NCBI RefSeq assembly: GCF_033807575.1
Contig: NC_084716.1
Span: 7,440,001-7,504,000, forward strand
Source of the DNA: Cydia pomonella
Lineage: Eukaryota; Arthropoda; Insecta; Lepidoptera; Tortricidae
Direction: 5' to 3'
Length of the DNA: 64,000 nucleotides
Shown: in pieces, positions 44,906 through 54,740 of the stretch
Numbering within the stretch: the stretch's first letter is position 1
Layout: each line of letters begins with the position of its first letter
Notes under the pieces: generated by a model
The model's input: only the letters and a program-made list of their open reading frames with translations
Database searches by the model: none
What the model was told of the DNA's origin: nothing
Translations under genes and position numbers: made by a program

Positions 44906-44911
44906 CGGTGC

Positions 44912-45043
44912 AGGGCTATAACCGCGAAAATCGAAGTTCGTCAATTGCGGGCATTTTTCTCTGACACTCTAATTACGTCTTAGTGAGAGTAAAAGAGAAA
45001 GATCCCCGCAATTTGCGAATTTCGGTTTTCGCGGTAGGCCCCC
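44912..45043. mobile_element. Foldback MITE (CCGCGAAAATCG family), copy 2
   Basis: The left end GGGCTATAACCGCGAAAATC and right end TTTTCGCGGTAGGCCCCC are inverted partners. The core matches 19051-19173 closely (ACTCTAATTACGTCTTAGTG). Confidence 0.85.
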
Positions 45044-45124
45044 TGAAAACAAACACTATCGCCGAAAGCCAAAACGAAAATAAATTACACCTAACTACTT
45101 CTCTTCAATTTTTACGCCAAATAT

Positions 45125-46090
45125 TCAAAACCGCGTATATCCACCTTGGTTGTCAATAACAGCCTGGAGCCGGTCACGCATAGATCAATTTCTAACATAT
45201 GTCAGTGCCCCTAAAACTTTCCCAGACTGTGTGGCAGTGATCTGTAAGTGCTTCTCAAGCTCTTTCGTTTCGATTGGACCATTTTTGGACCATTAAGCCC
45301 CATAAATTTTCGATCGGATTTAAATCGGCACACTTCGCAGGCCACGGAATAACATTTAAATTCGCTCTGTTATTGTTGAACAAATTTCTAACCATTCTTG
45401 CAGTATGAATGGTTGCGTTATCTTGAACAAAATTTATTCTAGCAACTTCTTGTGGATAATATAATCGCAATGTCGGAAGCACACTCTCGTCCAATAAATC
45501 AACAGAATCCTGAGCAGTGGCTCTGGGTGGTAAATTTACAAGTTCTCCAATGCCTCCTGAACTAATCCAGCCACACATGTTCGGTGTAATGCGCCCAGAC
45601 GCGTTGTTAGCTATTACGTGGTCTTCCATGTATCGCGTCTTGTCAGTCCGCCTATGTAGTCCGCCCGTTTGGGAAGATAGAAAAGTCTTTTCATCAATGA
45701 AAGCCGTAGTGGTCCAATCAAAATTTAGGTATTGACGTGCCAAAATAAGTCGGGTTTTTACAGGCCGTCTATGATGCAGTCCCATAGCGTGTAGATGCTT
45801 TCTAACTGTTGAAGGGTGGACTTCAAACGTTTCCGCAAAATGCCTCGTCGGTGTAAAGGTGTTCATCATGTATTGCCTTTGCATCAGGCGGCTCTGCTCT
45901 TGCGTTATAACATGCGGGCGATGGTTGTTTCGCCGTAAGTCAATAAGATTTCCCTCGTTCCCGTGACGTCGAACCCAAGCGCGAACTGTTTCTTGTCACA
46001 TTTGTTTGTCGTGATATCTCGTGAATGCCTACTCCTTGTCCGTGCAAATCAATAATTTGAAGTCTTACTTGATCACGATTAGCCGCGAGC
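45125..46090 (-). pseudogene. Tc1-like transposase pseudogene (DD36E spacing)
   Basis: Read from about 46090 down to 45125. The N-terminal part has a helix-turn-helix-like QVRLQIIDLHGQG..IHEISRQTNVTRN segment. A frameshift near 45988 moves reading to a frame with RRHGNEGNLIDLRRNNHRP and a second DNA-binding region (MNTFTPTRHFAETFEVHPST). The catalytic core follows: FIDEKTF (first D), VQDNATIH (second D), NPIENLW (E). There are 36 residues between the second D and the E, where classical Tc1 has 34. A second frameshift lies just after NPIENLWGLMVQKWSNRNER. The remaining C-terminal part continues to a TGA at 45127-45125 and carries one in-frame stop. Total length of about 320 codons is near the family norm, so this is an almost complete but dead gene. 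The core open frame is 45255-45884. Confidence 0.9.
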
Positions 46091-46199
46091 ATGTTTATTA
46101 TTTGCAAAATTATATTTTGTGAAAATGTCACTTTAAACATTAAAATAATTTTCTTGACTGACACTGACACATGTTCGTAATTAGAAAACCGTAGTGATA

Positions 46200-46360
46200 G
46201 CTTTTTGCAAAGAGGTTATCATTTCAAGGGTCGATTCAATAAGACATTTAAATGTCTTAACTTGACATTTCAACACTATCGAACTGAAGTTTCGACCTTA
46301 TTGCATTTTGAATGTTCTAACAACATTTAATGGAAATGGGTCCCAAATTAAAGCTCGTGA
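46200..46360 (-). mobile_element. Probable 5' flank/end of the Tc1-like element
   Basis: Upstream of the transposase, TACAGTCACGAGCTTTAATT (minus strand, ending near 46363) resembles a Tc1-type terminal repeat start (CAGT...). No partner was found near 45060, where a foldback MITE adjoins, so the far end seems lost. A second GTCACGGACTTTAATT-like string is at about 26478 (minus). Confidence 0.35.
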
Positions 46361-46608
46361 CTGTATCTAGATTCAAGTATATTTTAATGTTGTTGTGTGT
46401 GTGTGTTGTTAAGAGGGAGTAAAGCATGTACTCGCCCATAAAAAAAGAGAAAAGTTTTTCCACTTCCAAATATTTTACATTCTCCATGATATTTTAGTAT
46501 GTTATTTACACAATAAAAAAGCGGTTTATTAAACTACACTGAATTATTCTCAATAAATATATCAACAATTTATAATAAAGTTACATTCATGTGTCAACTT
46601 CAGTTCAG

Positions 46609-46797
46609 TACCACTAGTGTAACTTTGATCGACATCATAATGTGACGAACGCGTTTGCGTTAAGTCTCATTTTGTATAGGATTTTGAGTTTCCAAAACGT
46701 CCCGCTTGGCGCGCTCTTTCGAAATCCAATACAAAATGAGACTAAACGCAAACGCGTACGTCACGTTTGGAAATCGAATTTATTTACACTAGGGGTA
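46609..46797 (+). mobile_element. MITE family M, copy 3
   Basis: Same orientation and near-identical to copy 1; TACCACTAGTGTAACTTTGA to ATTTACACTAGGGGTA. Flanks are CAG on the left and CTG on the right, so an exact 3-bp duplication is not seen here. Confidence 0.85.
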
Positions 46798-46821
46798 CTG
46801 GTCATTTTTTTTTTGTTGGGA

Positions 46822-47319
46822 CTATTTAGTCACCTGCAATAATTTACGGGCTGAATATATAGGTCATACTGAGCAACTTTTACTATGGGACCACCCCGAA
46901 ATCGCGTAAAAAGATTTTGCTCTCCCATAGAAAATGTCAAGGCAAGACAGCCAAAATTTATTTTTCTTCTTCTTCCTCGCATTGTCCCGGCATTTTGCCA
47001 CGGCTCATGGGAGCCTGAGGTCCGCTTGACAACTAATCCCCAGAATTAGCGTAGACACTAGTTTTTACGAAAGCGACTGCCATGTGACCTTCCAACCCAG
47101 AGGGTAAACTAGGCCTTATTGGGATTATTCCGGTTTCCTCACGATGTTTTCCTTCACCGAAAAGAGACCGGTAAATATTTATTTATTATTATTTTATTAT
47201 TTATAAATTTCCACAGCTTCCACAGCCAAAATTTTTTTTCGCGTTTTTTGGGGTTGGTCCCATAGTAAAAGTTTCTCAGCGTGACCTATAAATTCACCCC
47301 GTAAATTTGACTAAATAAA
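46822..47319. mobile_element. MITE split by a nested SINE
   Basis: The left arm (46822 to about 46955: CTATTTAGTCA, ATTTACGGG, TAGGTCATACTGAG, TTTTACTATGGGACCA) is matched by its reverse complement at about 47215-47319. The SINE at 46961-47180 occupies the centre. The MITE is therefore older than the SINE. Confidence 0.75.
46961..47180 (-). mobile_element. SINE family B, 3' body, nested
   Basis: Minus-strand match to 29520-29718 (GAAAACATCGTGAGGAAACC, CCCTCTGGGTTGGAAGG, GAGGAAGAAGAAG tail). No tRNA head. Confidence 0.8.
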
Positions 47320-47403
47320 CATTCTGTACTATAAAATATGACGACGAATATTGTACGGTAAGTACAAGATAGTGCACGGTTATTACCTAGCTCCTAGCTC
47401 TTG

Positions 47404-47430
47404 AAATAGAAATAGAAATAGAAATATATT
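47404..47430. repeat. (AAATAG)n microsatellite
   Basis: About four GAAATA units followed by TATTTATTGCAAAGCGAGAC, which may be a LINE end read on the minus strand. Confidence 0.55.
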
Positions 47431-47625
47431 TATTGCAAAGCGAGACTACAAGTAGCATTCTTCATTATATGCACACTTCCACATTAATTTTCTGCATAAC
47501 AAGCTAAATATTATAGGTATACTTTAAACAATACTAATGAGCAAAAAAACAGAGGAATTAGTCACGCGGCGTGACCACCAAAATGGCGCTCGAATCGGAA
47601 GCCGTCTGTCGAACTTCAAGCTGGT

Positions 47626-47690
47626 TAATCGTTTGTCCCTATCTGTCATTTTGACATTTGTGTTTGTTAGAAAGAGACAAAACTTAACAG
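47626..47690 (+). repeat. Fragment related to the foldback at 21026-21128
   Basis: TTAATCGTTTGTCCCTATCT and AGAAAGAGACAAA form the two sides of a weaker hairpin. Confidence 0.45.
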
Positions 47691-47699
47691 AGATACCTA

Positions 47700-48740
47700 A
47701 TATTATGAATCAGGGTTTAAGGGGGATGATAAAACAAAAATCGAACATGACTTTGTAAATTTACTCTTGACTATACTTCCATTAGTGTGCAATAAAGAAT
47801 TTTATAGAATTCTTTGAATGGAATTGAATTCAAGCCACTAACAAGACGATGTCCCTTTACACGGCATATCTAGAGGGAACCTGTTTTAACGAACCACATG
47901 ACGTCAAAGCTTGGTAAAAAGCTGCGTAGTTACCTTGTAAACTGCATAAAATAATTATTAAGCATATAGAAACGAATCTCATTGTAATATAAATATAAGA
48001 GAGTAGAGACTGCACGATCCCACAGTCAAACCGTGTAAACTGTTTTGTGGGACTCCGTACCTGTTTGAGATGTATGATTTTATGTTAATAATAAATAAAT
48101 AATAATAATAATAAAAGTACATGAGTTGTGAAAATATACTTAGATTTTTAGGAAAAACGATTTTGTAAGTACTCTTTATACATATGATTGAACTCAATAG
48201 TTTCTTAATTATTTGTTGGTCAATAAATACCATATTATCTACTACAAGTATAATCAAATCCACAAGAAATACATGTAAACTTGAAAAGATACATTTTACG
48301 TCCTTGATATTTTCACTTTATCCGCATGAACGACTAAAAGGTCGTATCTCGCTATGGCATCCTATTGAGTTATGCCATTTTGTAACGCAACCGCACATTC
48401 ATATGCTTCCAGTATCTATATTTTGCAGAACTACGTCATTATTTCCCCGGGAGGTGCCATTTTCAATAAATCGCTCTTTGAACGAACGTGACATTACGGT
48501 GATACGGCTTTTTATGGTTTGAAGGGGAGTATTAGTAATAGTTGTTTTTTTATTCCGTACGTGATTGCGACTTCATCTATTTTATGTAGGTTGGTGAGAT
48601 GTTCTTGAAAAGCTGTAATTTACCTACATTATACCACTTTTATTAGGAAATTTTATGTTAAAAACTTAACATATTAAGAATTACGTACATACGAAATATT
48701 TAGAAACTCTAACTAAATATATTTTCCTATGGCGAAAATG
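47700..48740. other. No gene recognised; (AAT)n at 48085-48114
   Basis: An AATAATAAATAAATAATAAT run, possibly a LINE tail, is the only defined feature. The 112-codon frame at 48184-48522 has no recognised motif. Confidence 0.4.
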
Positions 48741-48748
48741 AAAAATGT

Positions 48749-48866
48749 GGTGGAAATATTCGCTGTCAACGGTTAAGTCTCGGTACTCTCAGTTGGTAGA
48801 GCGGCGGATTGGTATCGCGACTGCAGACTTCTTCAGAAGTTTTTCCACTTTTCCATTATTTCTAGG
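48749..48866 (+). mobile_element. tRNA-derived SINE family D, copy 2
   Basis: GTGGAAATATTCGCTGTCAA, then CTCAGTTGGTAGAGCGGCGG, then TTTTTCCACTTTTCC; matches 12659-12792 in order. Confidence 0.6.
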
Positions 48867-48918
48867 TATTGTGGTATCGTTTGCATACGTTTTTGCTTAA
48901 TACAGAACTAACTTTAAT

Positions 48919-48968
48919 GTACTTTATAAAATATCATACGGAAAGCCCTATGATATTTTATAAAGTAC
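48919..48968. repeat. Perfect 20-bp hairpin
   Basis: Arms 48919-48938 and 48949-48968 (GTACTTTATAAAATATCATA and complement) surround a 10-base loop. Pairing continues outward for several bases with one mismatch. Confidence 0.75.
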
Positions 48969-49253
48969 GTTAAATTAGTTTCTCTACACGTAATAAATTG
49001 CCATCACCCGCGGTGCGAGAAAACTCAGAATTCCCCTCTAATTAAATGTCAAAAATCGGCCGTAGTCGTCGCCGACTTGACCTATTTTCGGCAACAATCG
49101 GACCGACGTGCTTTGGACTTGGTGTGGACTAAAGTAAAGGATATTGCGGAAGGAAATTCATTGGTTGTAATCTAACAAAGATAAGGTTAAACCTAAAGTT
49201 TATTATTCAATTTATTAATATGTTGACGTAAAAACTAATTTTCCGGTTTAAGC

Positions 49254-49372
49254 TCACATGTTTTATAGTCACTCGCGCGACATGTTTCGGAGAGTCTAGG
49301 TCTTCTGTCTCAAGCACTAACAGTGCGAGCAACCTACACGACAGCCGTACTTCGCGTACTGCTGCGCGCGCG
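49254..49372 (+). repeat. Interspersed repeat, copy 1 (CAGTGCGAGCA family)
   Basis: Blocks TTCGGAGAGTCTAGGTCTTC, ACAGTGCGAGCAACCTACAC and GACAGCCGTACTTCGCGTAC recur in the same order at 50058-50150. Confidence 0.6.
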
Positions 49373-49814
49373 CTTATAGAACCGGTTGGGGAGGTCTTGC
49401 GCAAACCGTAGAATTAGTATAATGTTAGTATGTCTCAAGACAGTTTCAATTCGAATATTTTAACGCGTTAACCTCCAGTCCAGTCCAGTCATCATCTAAA
49501 GTAACGTATGAGAGTCTGCGTCAAAAGTATCAATCTAATAGCTTAACAAAAATGCTTATGTTGCTAAGTATATACATATTCAATAGTTGCAGATACTTTT
49601 GAACGCAAATGGCCGAGATATATCACTATTTGGAAAAGTAATCGAGGGTGGCAGGTGCTTTTGGGGCGTTTGTTTTGTTTATATTTATTTAAAATGTTAA
49701 TCAGGCAACAAGACCCATCTACATTATGCATTTTATTAACTTCAAAGTAAACATTGCCCATTCGGAAAAAACATGATAAAACAAAAATAGACTACTTAAA
49801 CTAATTTTACGGTT

Positions 49815-50056
49815 TACACTGAAAAAAATAGATAGCCGAACTGGTTTTGTAACTTTACTAAATAACTAAACTACGGTTATAAGAAAATAAACTTTGCATA
49901 AATTTACAAACTTATTTTGTAGTGTATACCCAGTACCTGAACACTGATAGCCAAACACGGTTTTGTAACATATAACACATAGTTCGCAAGTCCCAATTTT
50001 TGTGTAAACAGTAACCAAAATTTTGTTACAGTTATGCAAACATTTCTTTCAGTGTA
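49815..50056. mobile_element. MITE with TACACTGAAA ends
   Basis: Starts TACACTGAAAAAAATAG and ends TTTCTTTCAGTGTA, an inverted pair of 10 bp or more. The inside is AT-rich with GGTTTTGTAAC occurring twice. Non-coding. Confidence 0.55.
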
Positions 50057-50057
50057 C

Positions 50058-50150
50058 ACTCACGTGTAGTTATTCGGAGAGAGCCTTGGTCTCCTTTCTC
50101 TAGCATTTACAGTGCGAGCAGCGTTCACGACGGCCGTTCTTCGCACATGA
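50058..50150 (+). repeat. Interspersed repeat, copy 2 (CAGTGCGAGCA family)
   Basis: TTCGGAGAGAGCCTTGGTCT, ACAGTGCGAGCAGCGTTCAC, ACGGCCGTTCTTCGCA. It directly follows the MITE end. Confidence 0.6.
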
Positions 50151-50745
50151 ATAACTTTATACATTATACTTACATTGGATTTCCTACCTTGTAATCATTA
50201 AAAAATAATTATGATATTAATAATCTTACAATTGAGCACCGTCTTTAAATGTAGATATTAACTTTATTATATTTGTCATAAGGTTGAAAACAACACAAAC
50301 GATTAAACGCGATATTTGGAGTCAAAAATATTCTTATCTGTGGACAATCCATTCAAGGCAACACTACACCGTATCCCACGTTCAAAGCGTCTACTATGAC
50401 ACAAACATTTTGCTTTATGGTTTGTGTCTCAGAGAATGCACAAATGTTCCGACTTGCCCAAGGCAACTGAAAGGGCATTCAGCTCGAGTACGGATTGATT
50501 TTACGCCAACCGACCGCATTCAACACGGCCGGCTGACATATGCATGTGCGTAACGTAATTATGCCTACTCATAATCGTATATTACAATATATGTCATGCA
50601 TGAAGCCCATTGTTACGTCAATACAATTATCAATTATCACTTCAACTTACACCGTAAGTTGCATACTGTTTTATAAATTCAACAATTTCATGTTGCATAG
50701 GTAATGAAATTTACAGGCAATTTAAAAAGTTTCATTATATGCCAT

Positions 50746-51118
50746 AGAGATATCACGAAACATTCGCATTCGTATATATGAAAATTCGCATAATTTTAGA
50801 TATCGATATTCTCATCCGCATCAAATGAAGCGAATGTTTTGCGAATGCGAATGTGCGCAGGTCGTGTCCTGTCTCGTCGACGCGTGTACGACGCAGTGCG
50901 CGCAAATTGTTTTCAAGTAATGCATTTTAACCAGTAGACAGAATTTTTCAGCACTTTATAACATCACATTCTAAGGTCATATAATGTTTTATGTATTAAC
51001 ACGTTTTTTTCTAATTAGGAATAATAATAACAACTAAATATTCCCTAATATTCGTATTCGCATTCGGATTCGTATTCGTATTCGCGAATACGAAGAATGC
51101 GACATTCGTCACATCCCT
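50746..51118. mobile_element. Element with ATTCG-rich inverted ends
   Basis: The left end TATCACGAAACATTCGCATTCG pairs imperfectly with the right end GAATGCGACATTCGTCACATCCC. The right side includes (ATTCGT)n-like repeats at 51049-51092 and the left side GCGAATG motifs. Non-coding. Confidence 0.5.
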
Positions 51119-51119
51119 G

Positions 51120-52545
51120 AAGTCGCAAGATTAGTGATAGAATGTTGTACTTATTCTATTTAAATACCCTCTATGTTGAATTGCGCTCCTAGTATCACAA
51201 TGTTTTTATACCAAAGAAAACAACTGAAAGCGGAAATCGTGCCATAACGATCGTGTTGTGGAGCAAATTAAAATCGTCAGTTCTCGTTTCTCATTCTGTT
51301 TTATAGGGCTTGTTTAAAATAAAATCACGTCAGCTAGATGCTTTGTGTTTGAAAAGTAGGGGACTGTTTCATTTTTATATGCAGTAAGAAAACAGAATGT
51401 CTCTGAAGGTTCAATTAATATAGATGGTATTATATCGCTTCGTATAAAATAACGATATTCTATAGCAATAGACTCTCGTTCTACGTATAATGGTTTAGTA
51501 AATTGATATGAGGTATATCTAGGCCTGTAATTAGTTTATTTAGCTCCAGTTTATAATAACAAACAAAATAGAGTAAAAACATGTTTTGTATGAAAAACTT
51601 AAATTAGCTGTTTTTTTATAAACTATGACTACCTACTCTCTAACTACCTACTCTACTAGATATACCTTGTCATATTGTAAATACAAAGTTTCAGAGCAAT
51701 CTATTTAGTCGTTTTAAGAGAGTAACTACGTTTGTATGGAGAACCGAGTTTGCTGGGGACGCTTAAAGGTAAGCTTTTCCATTAGGTTACATCACTTTAT
51801 ATTATATTTAATTTATTTACTGGCTAAAATTCTAGTTTATATTAATTACATGACCAAAACTATAATTACATGGCTAAGAATGCATAATTAAAATATTTTT
51901 TTTCACTGTAATTTATACCTGTATCAGAGTTTTTTTTTGAGAATTTACCTAACTAAAACATTTCGTTAATTGCACTACGTCACGAATATCTCAAAATGAA
52001 TGCGCTCACGTTTTGCACTGGCAGGCAACTAAAATGCACCGCTGAGCAATTTGTAACACTGGTAATTAGCTGATTTTTATGAACTTTTTACGGCGATATT
52101 CAAGTTTCGCCATTGTTACCAAGACTTGCAGCTCGGCGTAATTGCAAACAACCTGCTTTTTGAGCCAGCAGTTCCCTATTTAATTAAAATTAATACCGTA
52201 ATTGTGATTCATTTTTAACAATACTTTTCTATAAAGGATTAAGTAGTATACAATTTCAACTAACTAGATCATTTTATGAAGTTACAATTTGCCTTTGTTT
52301 TCATGTTAAAGATTTCATGTTTCTTTTGTTTTCTAGTCATACTTAGCGAGTTGAATATATGAAAAGTGAAAATCTTCAATTCAGGCAACTAGTGGTCCAT
52401 AGATAAATACCTTAAAACTAGCATATTTAGTATACAAATACATTTTAAGGCTTAAAACACAAAACGCGTTATTGTTGCGATGCAACCCCGCAGTGTCAAG
52501 AATCCGGCCGCGGAACCACCGGAACTTGACATCCTTCGGCCAAAA
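51120..52545. other. AT-rich DNA, nothing recognised
   Basis: No gene or defined repeat in 1.4 kb. A CTACCTACTCT doublet at 51630-51655 is minor. Confidence 0.45.
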
Positions 52546-52547
52546 CA

Positions 52548-52715
52548 TATCAAAGATAAAGATATTTTATTATTCAAGTAGGCATATTACAATGCGCTTA
52601 TAAACGTCAAATAAAGCTACACCGGCTCTAACCCTACACCTCTGACCCGAGAAGATTTAAATCTCCCCTCAATTGGAGGAGGGTATCCCAATATGGACCG
52701 GCATATCACATAAAT
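52548..52715 (-). mobile_element. LINE 3' tail
   Basis: The minus strand ends AATAATAAAATATCTTTATC after a segment with GGGTTAGAGCCGGTGTAGC, a typical LINE end with a CTTTATC terminal repeat. No coding part attached. Confidence 0.5.
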
Positions 52716-52979
52716 GACATTATAATAATGCTTCAAATCGCATAATATTGATTGGCCGTATATAAAAATGACTAATGTCTGATTTTTATAACTTCAAACT
52801 TCATAATATTCAATACGTCGAACAGGTGCTTCTACTTATTTTAAAAATTCTAACAGTGAAATGACTATAACTAAAAGTACTAATTTAATTGATGTTATAA
52901 TTACTGGCTGTATAAAACGATGTAACTTAGACTACTCGCTTATATTACTACATTGCGTTTATTTGTTTGTATGGCAAAG

Positions 52980-53103
52980 GGGCCTAGCCAAGATGACAAT
53001 CGTTTATACAAAACGAAACAATAAAACGCTATCATTTATATGCATTTTTACGGTTATCTTAGTGTTCCGTTTTTTGCAAACGATTATCATCTTGGCTAGA
53101 CTC
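52980..53103. mobile_element. Foldback MITE
   Basis: GGCCTAGCCAAGATGACAAT pairs with ATTATCATCTTGGCTAGAC; inner arms CGTTTATACAAAACG and CGTTTTTTGCAAACG also pair. It ends about 30 bp before the tandem array. Confidence 0.75.
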
Positions 53104-53126
53104 CCATGTCAGAAATGTTAATAGCT

Positions 53127-53565
53127 CAGTTGAGTACCTTCACAAAGACGAGCTGTTTTCATATGAGCAGGTTAGGTTAGAACTGCGACCCCCACAATGA
53201 CGAGGTGTTGCCAGAAATGCAGGTTAGGTTAGAGCTGCCATCGCCACAAACACGAACTGTTGCTAGAAATGCAGGTTAGGTTAGAACCACGACCTTCACA
53301 AAGACGAACTGTTTTCATAAAAGTAGGTTTGGTTAGGTTAGAACTGAGACCCCCACAAAGACGAGCTGTTGCTAGAAATGCAGGTTAGGTTAGGTAAGAA
53401 CTGCGATCCTCTAATAGACGAACTGATGTCATAAAAGCTGGTTAGGTTAGATTAGAACTGCGACCCTCACAAAGACGAACTGTTGTCATAAAAGCAGGAA
53501 GCAGGTTAGGTTCGAACTACGAGCCCCACAAAGAAGGACTGTTCTTAAAAAAAGCAGGTTAGGTT
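53127..53565 (+). repeat. Array of ~52-63 bp repeats with GGTTAGGTTAG motif
   Basis: About seven to eight units. Each has GCAGGTTAGGTTAGAACTGC or a variant, a CCCCACAAAGACGA-type middle, and a CTGTTGTCATAAAA or TGCTAGAAAT end. Units start near 53167, 53219, 53271, 53318, 53380, 53438, 53501 and 53554. The array runs straight into the GC-rich block at 53566 and shares its poly(A) direction. It resembles the monomer arrays that act as promoters at the 5' end of some LINEs; the GGTTAGG strings also recall the insect telomere unit TTAGG. Confidence 0.8.
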
Positions 53566-54357
53566 TGCCCACCTTGTCGTGGTGGAGGGGCTTAGTAGCC
53601 GTGGCTTGGTCTCCCACGGTGAAGCGAAGAGGCAACCAGGGCCGGCCTGTTTGAGGTGCTGGCTGGCCCGAGGAGGACGCTCCAAGTGGGCTTGATAAGC
53701 CCGCTTGTGACGCGTTGGAGGTGGACCGTCGAGGAAGAGGAGTGTCGGTATTGCGGTTAGCCGTTCTCCCTATCCTCGACGGCCGAGGTGGGATCGCAGG
53801 GGAAGAGGCGTGATGGTATCACGATGCGCCACTCTCCCTATCCCCTGCGACCTTGGCGGGGCCGTTCCGCTGTAGCGGCGTTGGTGGGGCTGCAGAGGAA
53901 GAGGAGTGTCGGTGTTACAGTGTGCCGTTCTCCCTGTCCTCTGTAGCCGAGTTGTGGTTTGCGGCAGAACCATGGACCTCATCTGCCGCCGGGCGCTGGG
54001 GAGTTTTCTGGCGCCCGTGGCCTCCTTGTGGCGGGCTCGGGGGGGTCCGCTACACTGCTGGACGGAGGCCGAGGAGGAAGGCGCGTCGAACCATCTGGCG
54101 CGCCTAGCGTGAAGGGCCTTCGGGCATTCGCGAAGGAGCCGCTCGCGGGCGGCTGCCGCCGGTGGGGTCGCGGATGAGTACGCAAGTGTTCCCGTAACCC
54201 CACCAATAAGGCGGCGAGGTGGCATATGGGGGGTTTTTAGTGGGTATACCGTGGGCCTCATTAGCCTAGACGGGAGTCCCACATAACCACTCGGGTCACC
54301 CCCCTCACCCGGGTGGTATGCGGAATGCATTTTCCCCCCTAGGAAAAAAAAAAAAAG
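53566..54357 (+). mobile_element. GC-rich structured retroposon-like block with poly(A)
   Basis: Starts GCCCACCTTGTCGTGGTGGA, a string I associate with 5' ends of R1-type and similar LINEs. It has no convincing coding frame and ends CCCCTAGG followed by a run of A at 54343-54356. The GC content is far above the surroundings. It contains three serial stem-loops (53725-53945), then GCGGCAGA/TCTGCCGC and GGGCGC/GCGCCC hairpins. A 198-codon minus-strand frame (53770-54366) and several + frames are by-products of the palindromic GC-rich sequence. Most likely a LINE 5' region joined to a 3' end by internal deletion, giving a non-autonomous element. Confidence 0.6.
53725..53945 (+). other. Three tandem stem-loops with compensating stem changes
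   Basis: Stem 1 CCGTCGAGGA/TCCTCGACGG (53725-53734, 53773-53782). Stem 2 TCGCAGGGGA/TCCCCTGCGA (53794-53803, 53841-53850). Stem 3 CTGCAGAGGA/TCCTCTGTAG (53890-53899, 53936-53945; one G-T pair). The loops are similar (AGAGGAGTG...TTCTCCCT). Stems differ in sequence yet stay paired. Confidence 0.75.
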
Positions 54358-54359
54358 GC

Positions 54360-54735
54360 TTGACATTATGAATTCAATAAACTTTTGTCAAGAAGTTAAT
54401 ATTGGGTAATTTGCGCATTAGTAGTAGAAGTTTTAGGATATTCGAATTTAGGCTATACGAGTTATGCATATAGAAGGATTATACTTAACCCATACATACA
54501 TTTAACCTGTAGGGCGAAAATCTTTCAGGCAAGACATGTTTATGCGCATAAAAATTTGGATAATCAATTTATTAGGATCAATAGTTACGCCATAGTTTGT
54601 TATGCGAAGTGAAAATAGGCAAGAAAAATGTATGCGTTCCAATATAGACCCACTCCATACTGTAGCCCCTCGGGAAAATCTCGACATAGCTCATTCCACA
54701 GCCAAGATCTGGGAGTAATGGAGCATTTCAATCTT
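54360..54735. other. No gene recognised
   Basis: AT-rich flank of the structured block. Confidence 0.4.
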
Positions 54736-54740
54736 TAAAT

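Noticed and set aside
48184..48522. 112-codon + frame
   Set aside because: No motif; a frame of this length occurs by chance in 64 kb of six-frame translation.
53127..53565. CRISPR-like array
   Set aside because: The whole unit is repeated, not a short repeat with unique spacers, and the DNA is insect-like.
53566..53640. HDV-like self-cleaving ribozyme at the LINE 5' end
   Set aside because: The CCACC/GGTGG pairing leaves only about six bases between strands, too short for the P2 and P3 elements of that fold.
53770..54366. 198-codon minus-strand frame
   Set aside because: It lies across GC-rich palindromic stem-loops, is Pro/Arg/Ser-rich with no known motif, and several overlapping frames exist on the other strand; it is a by-product of composition.
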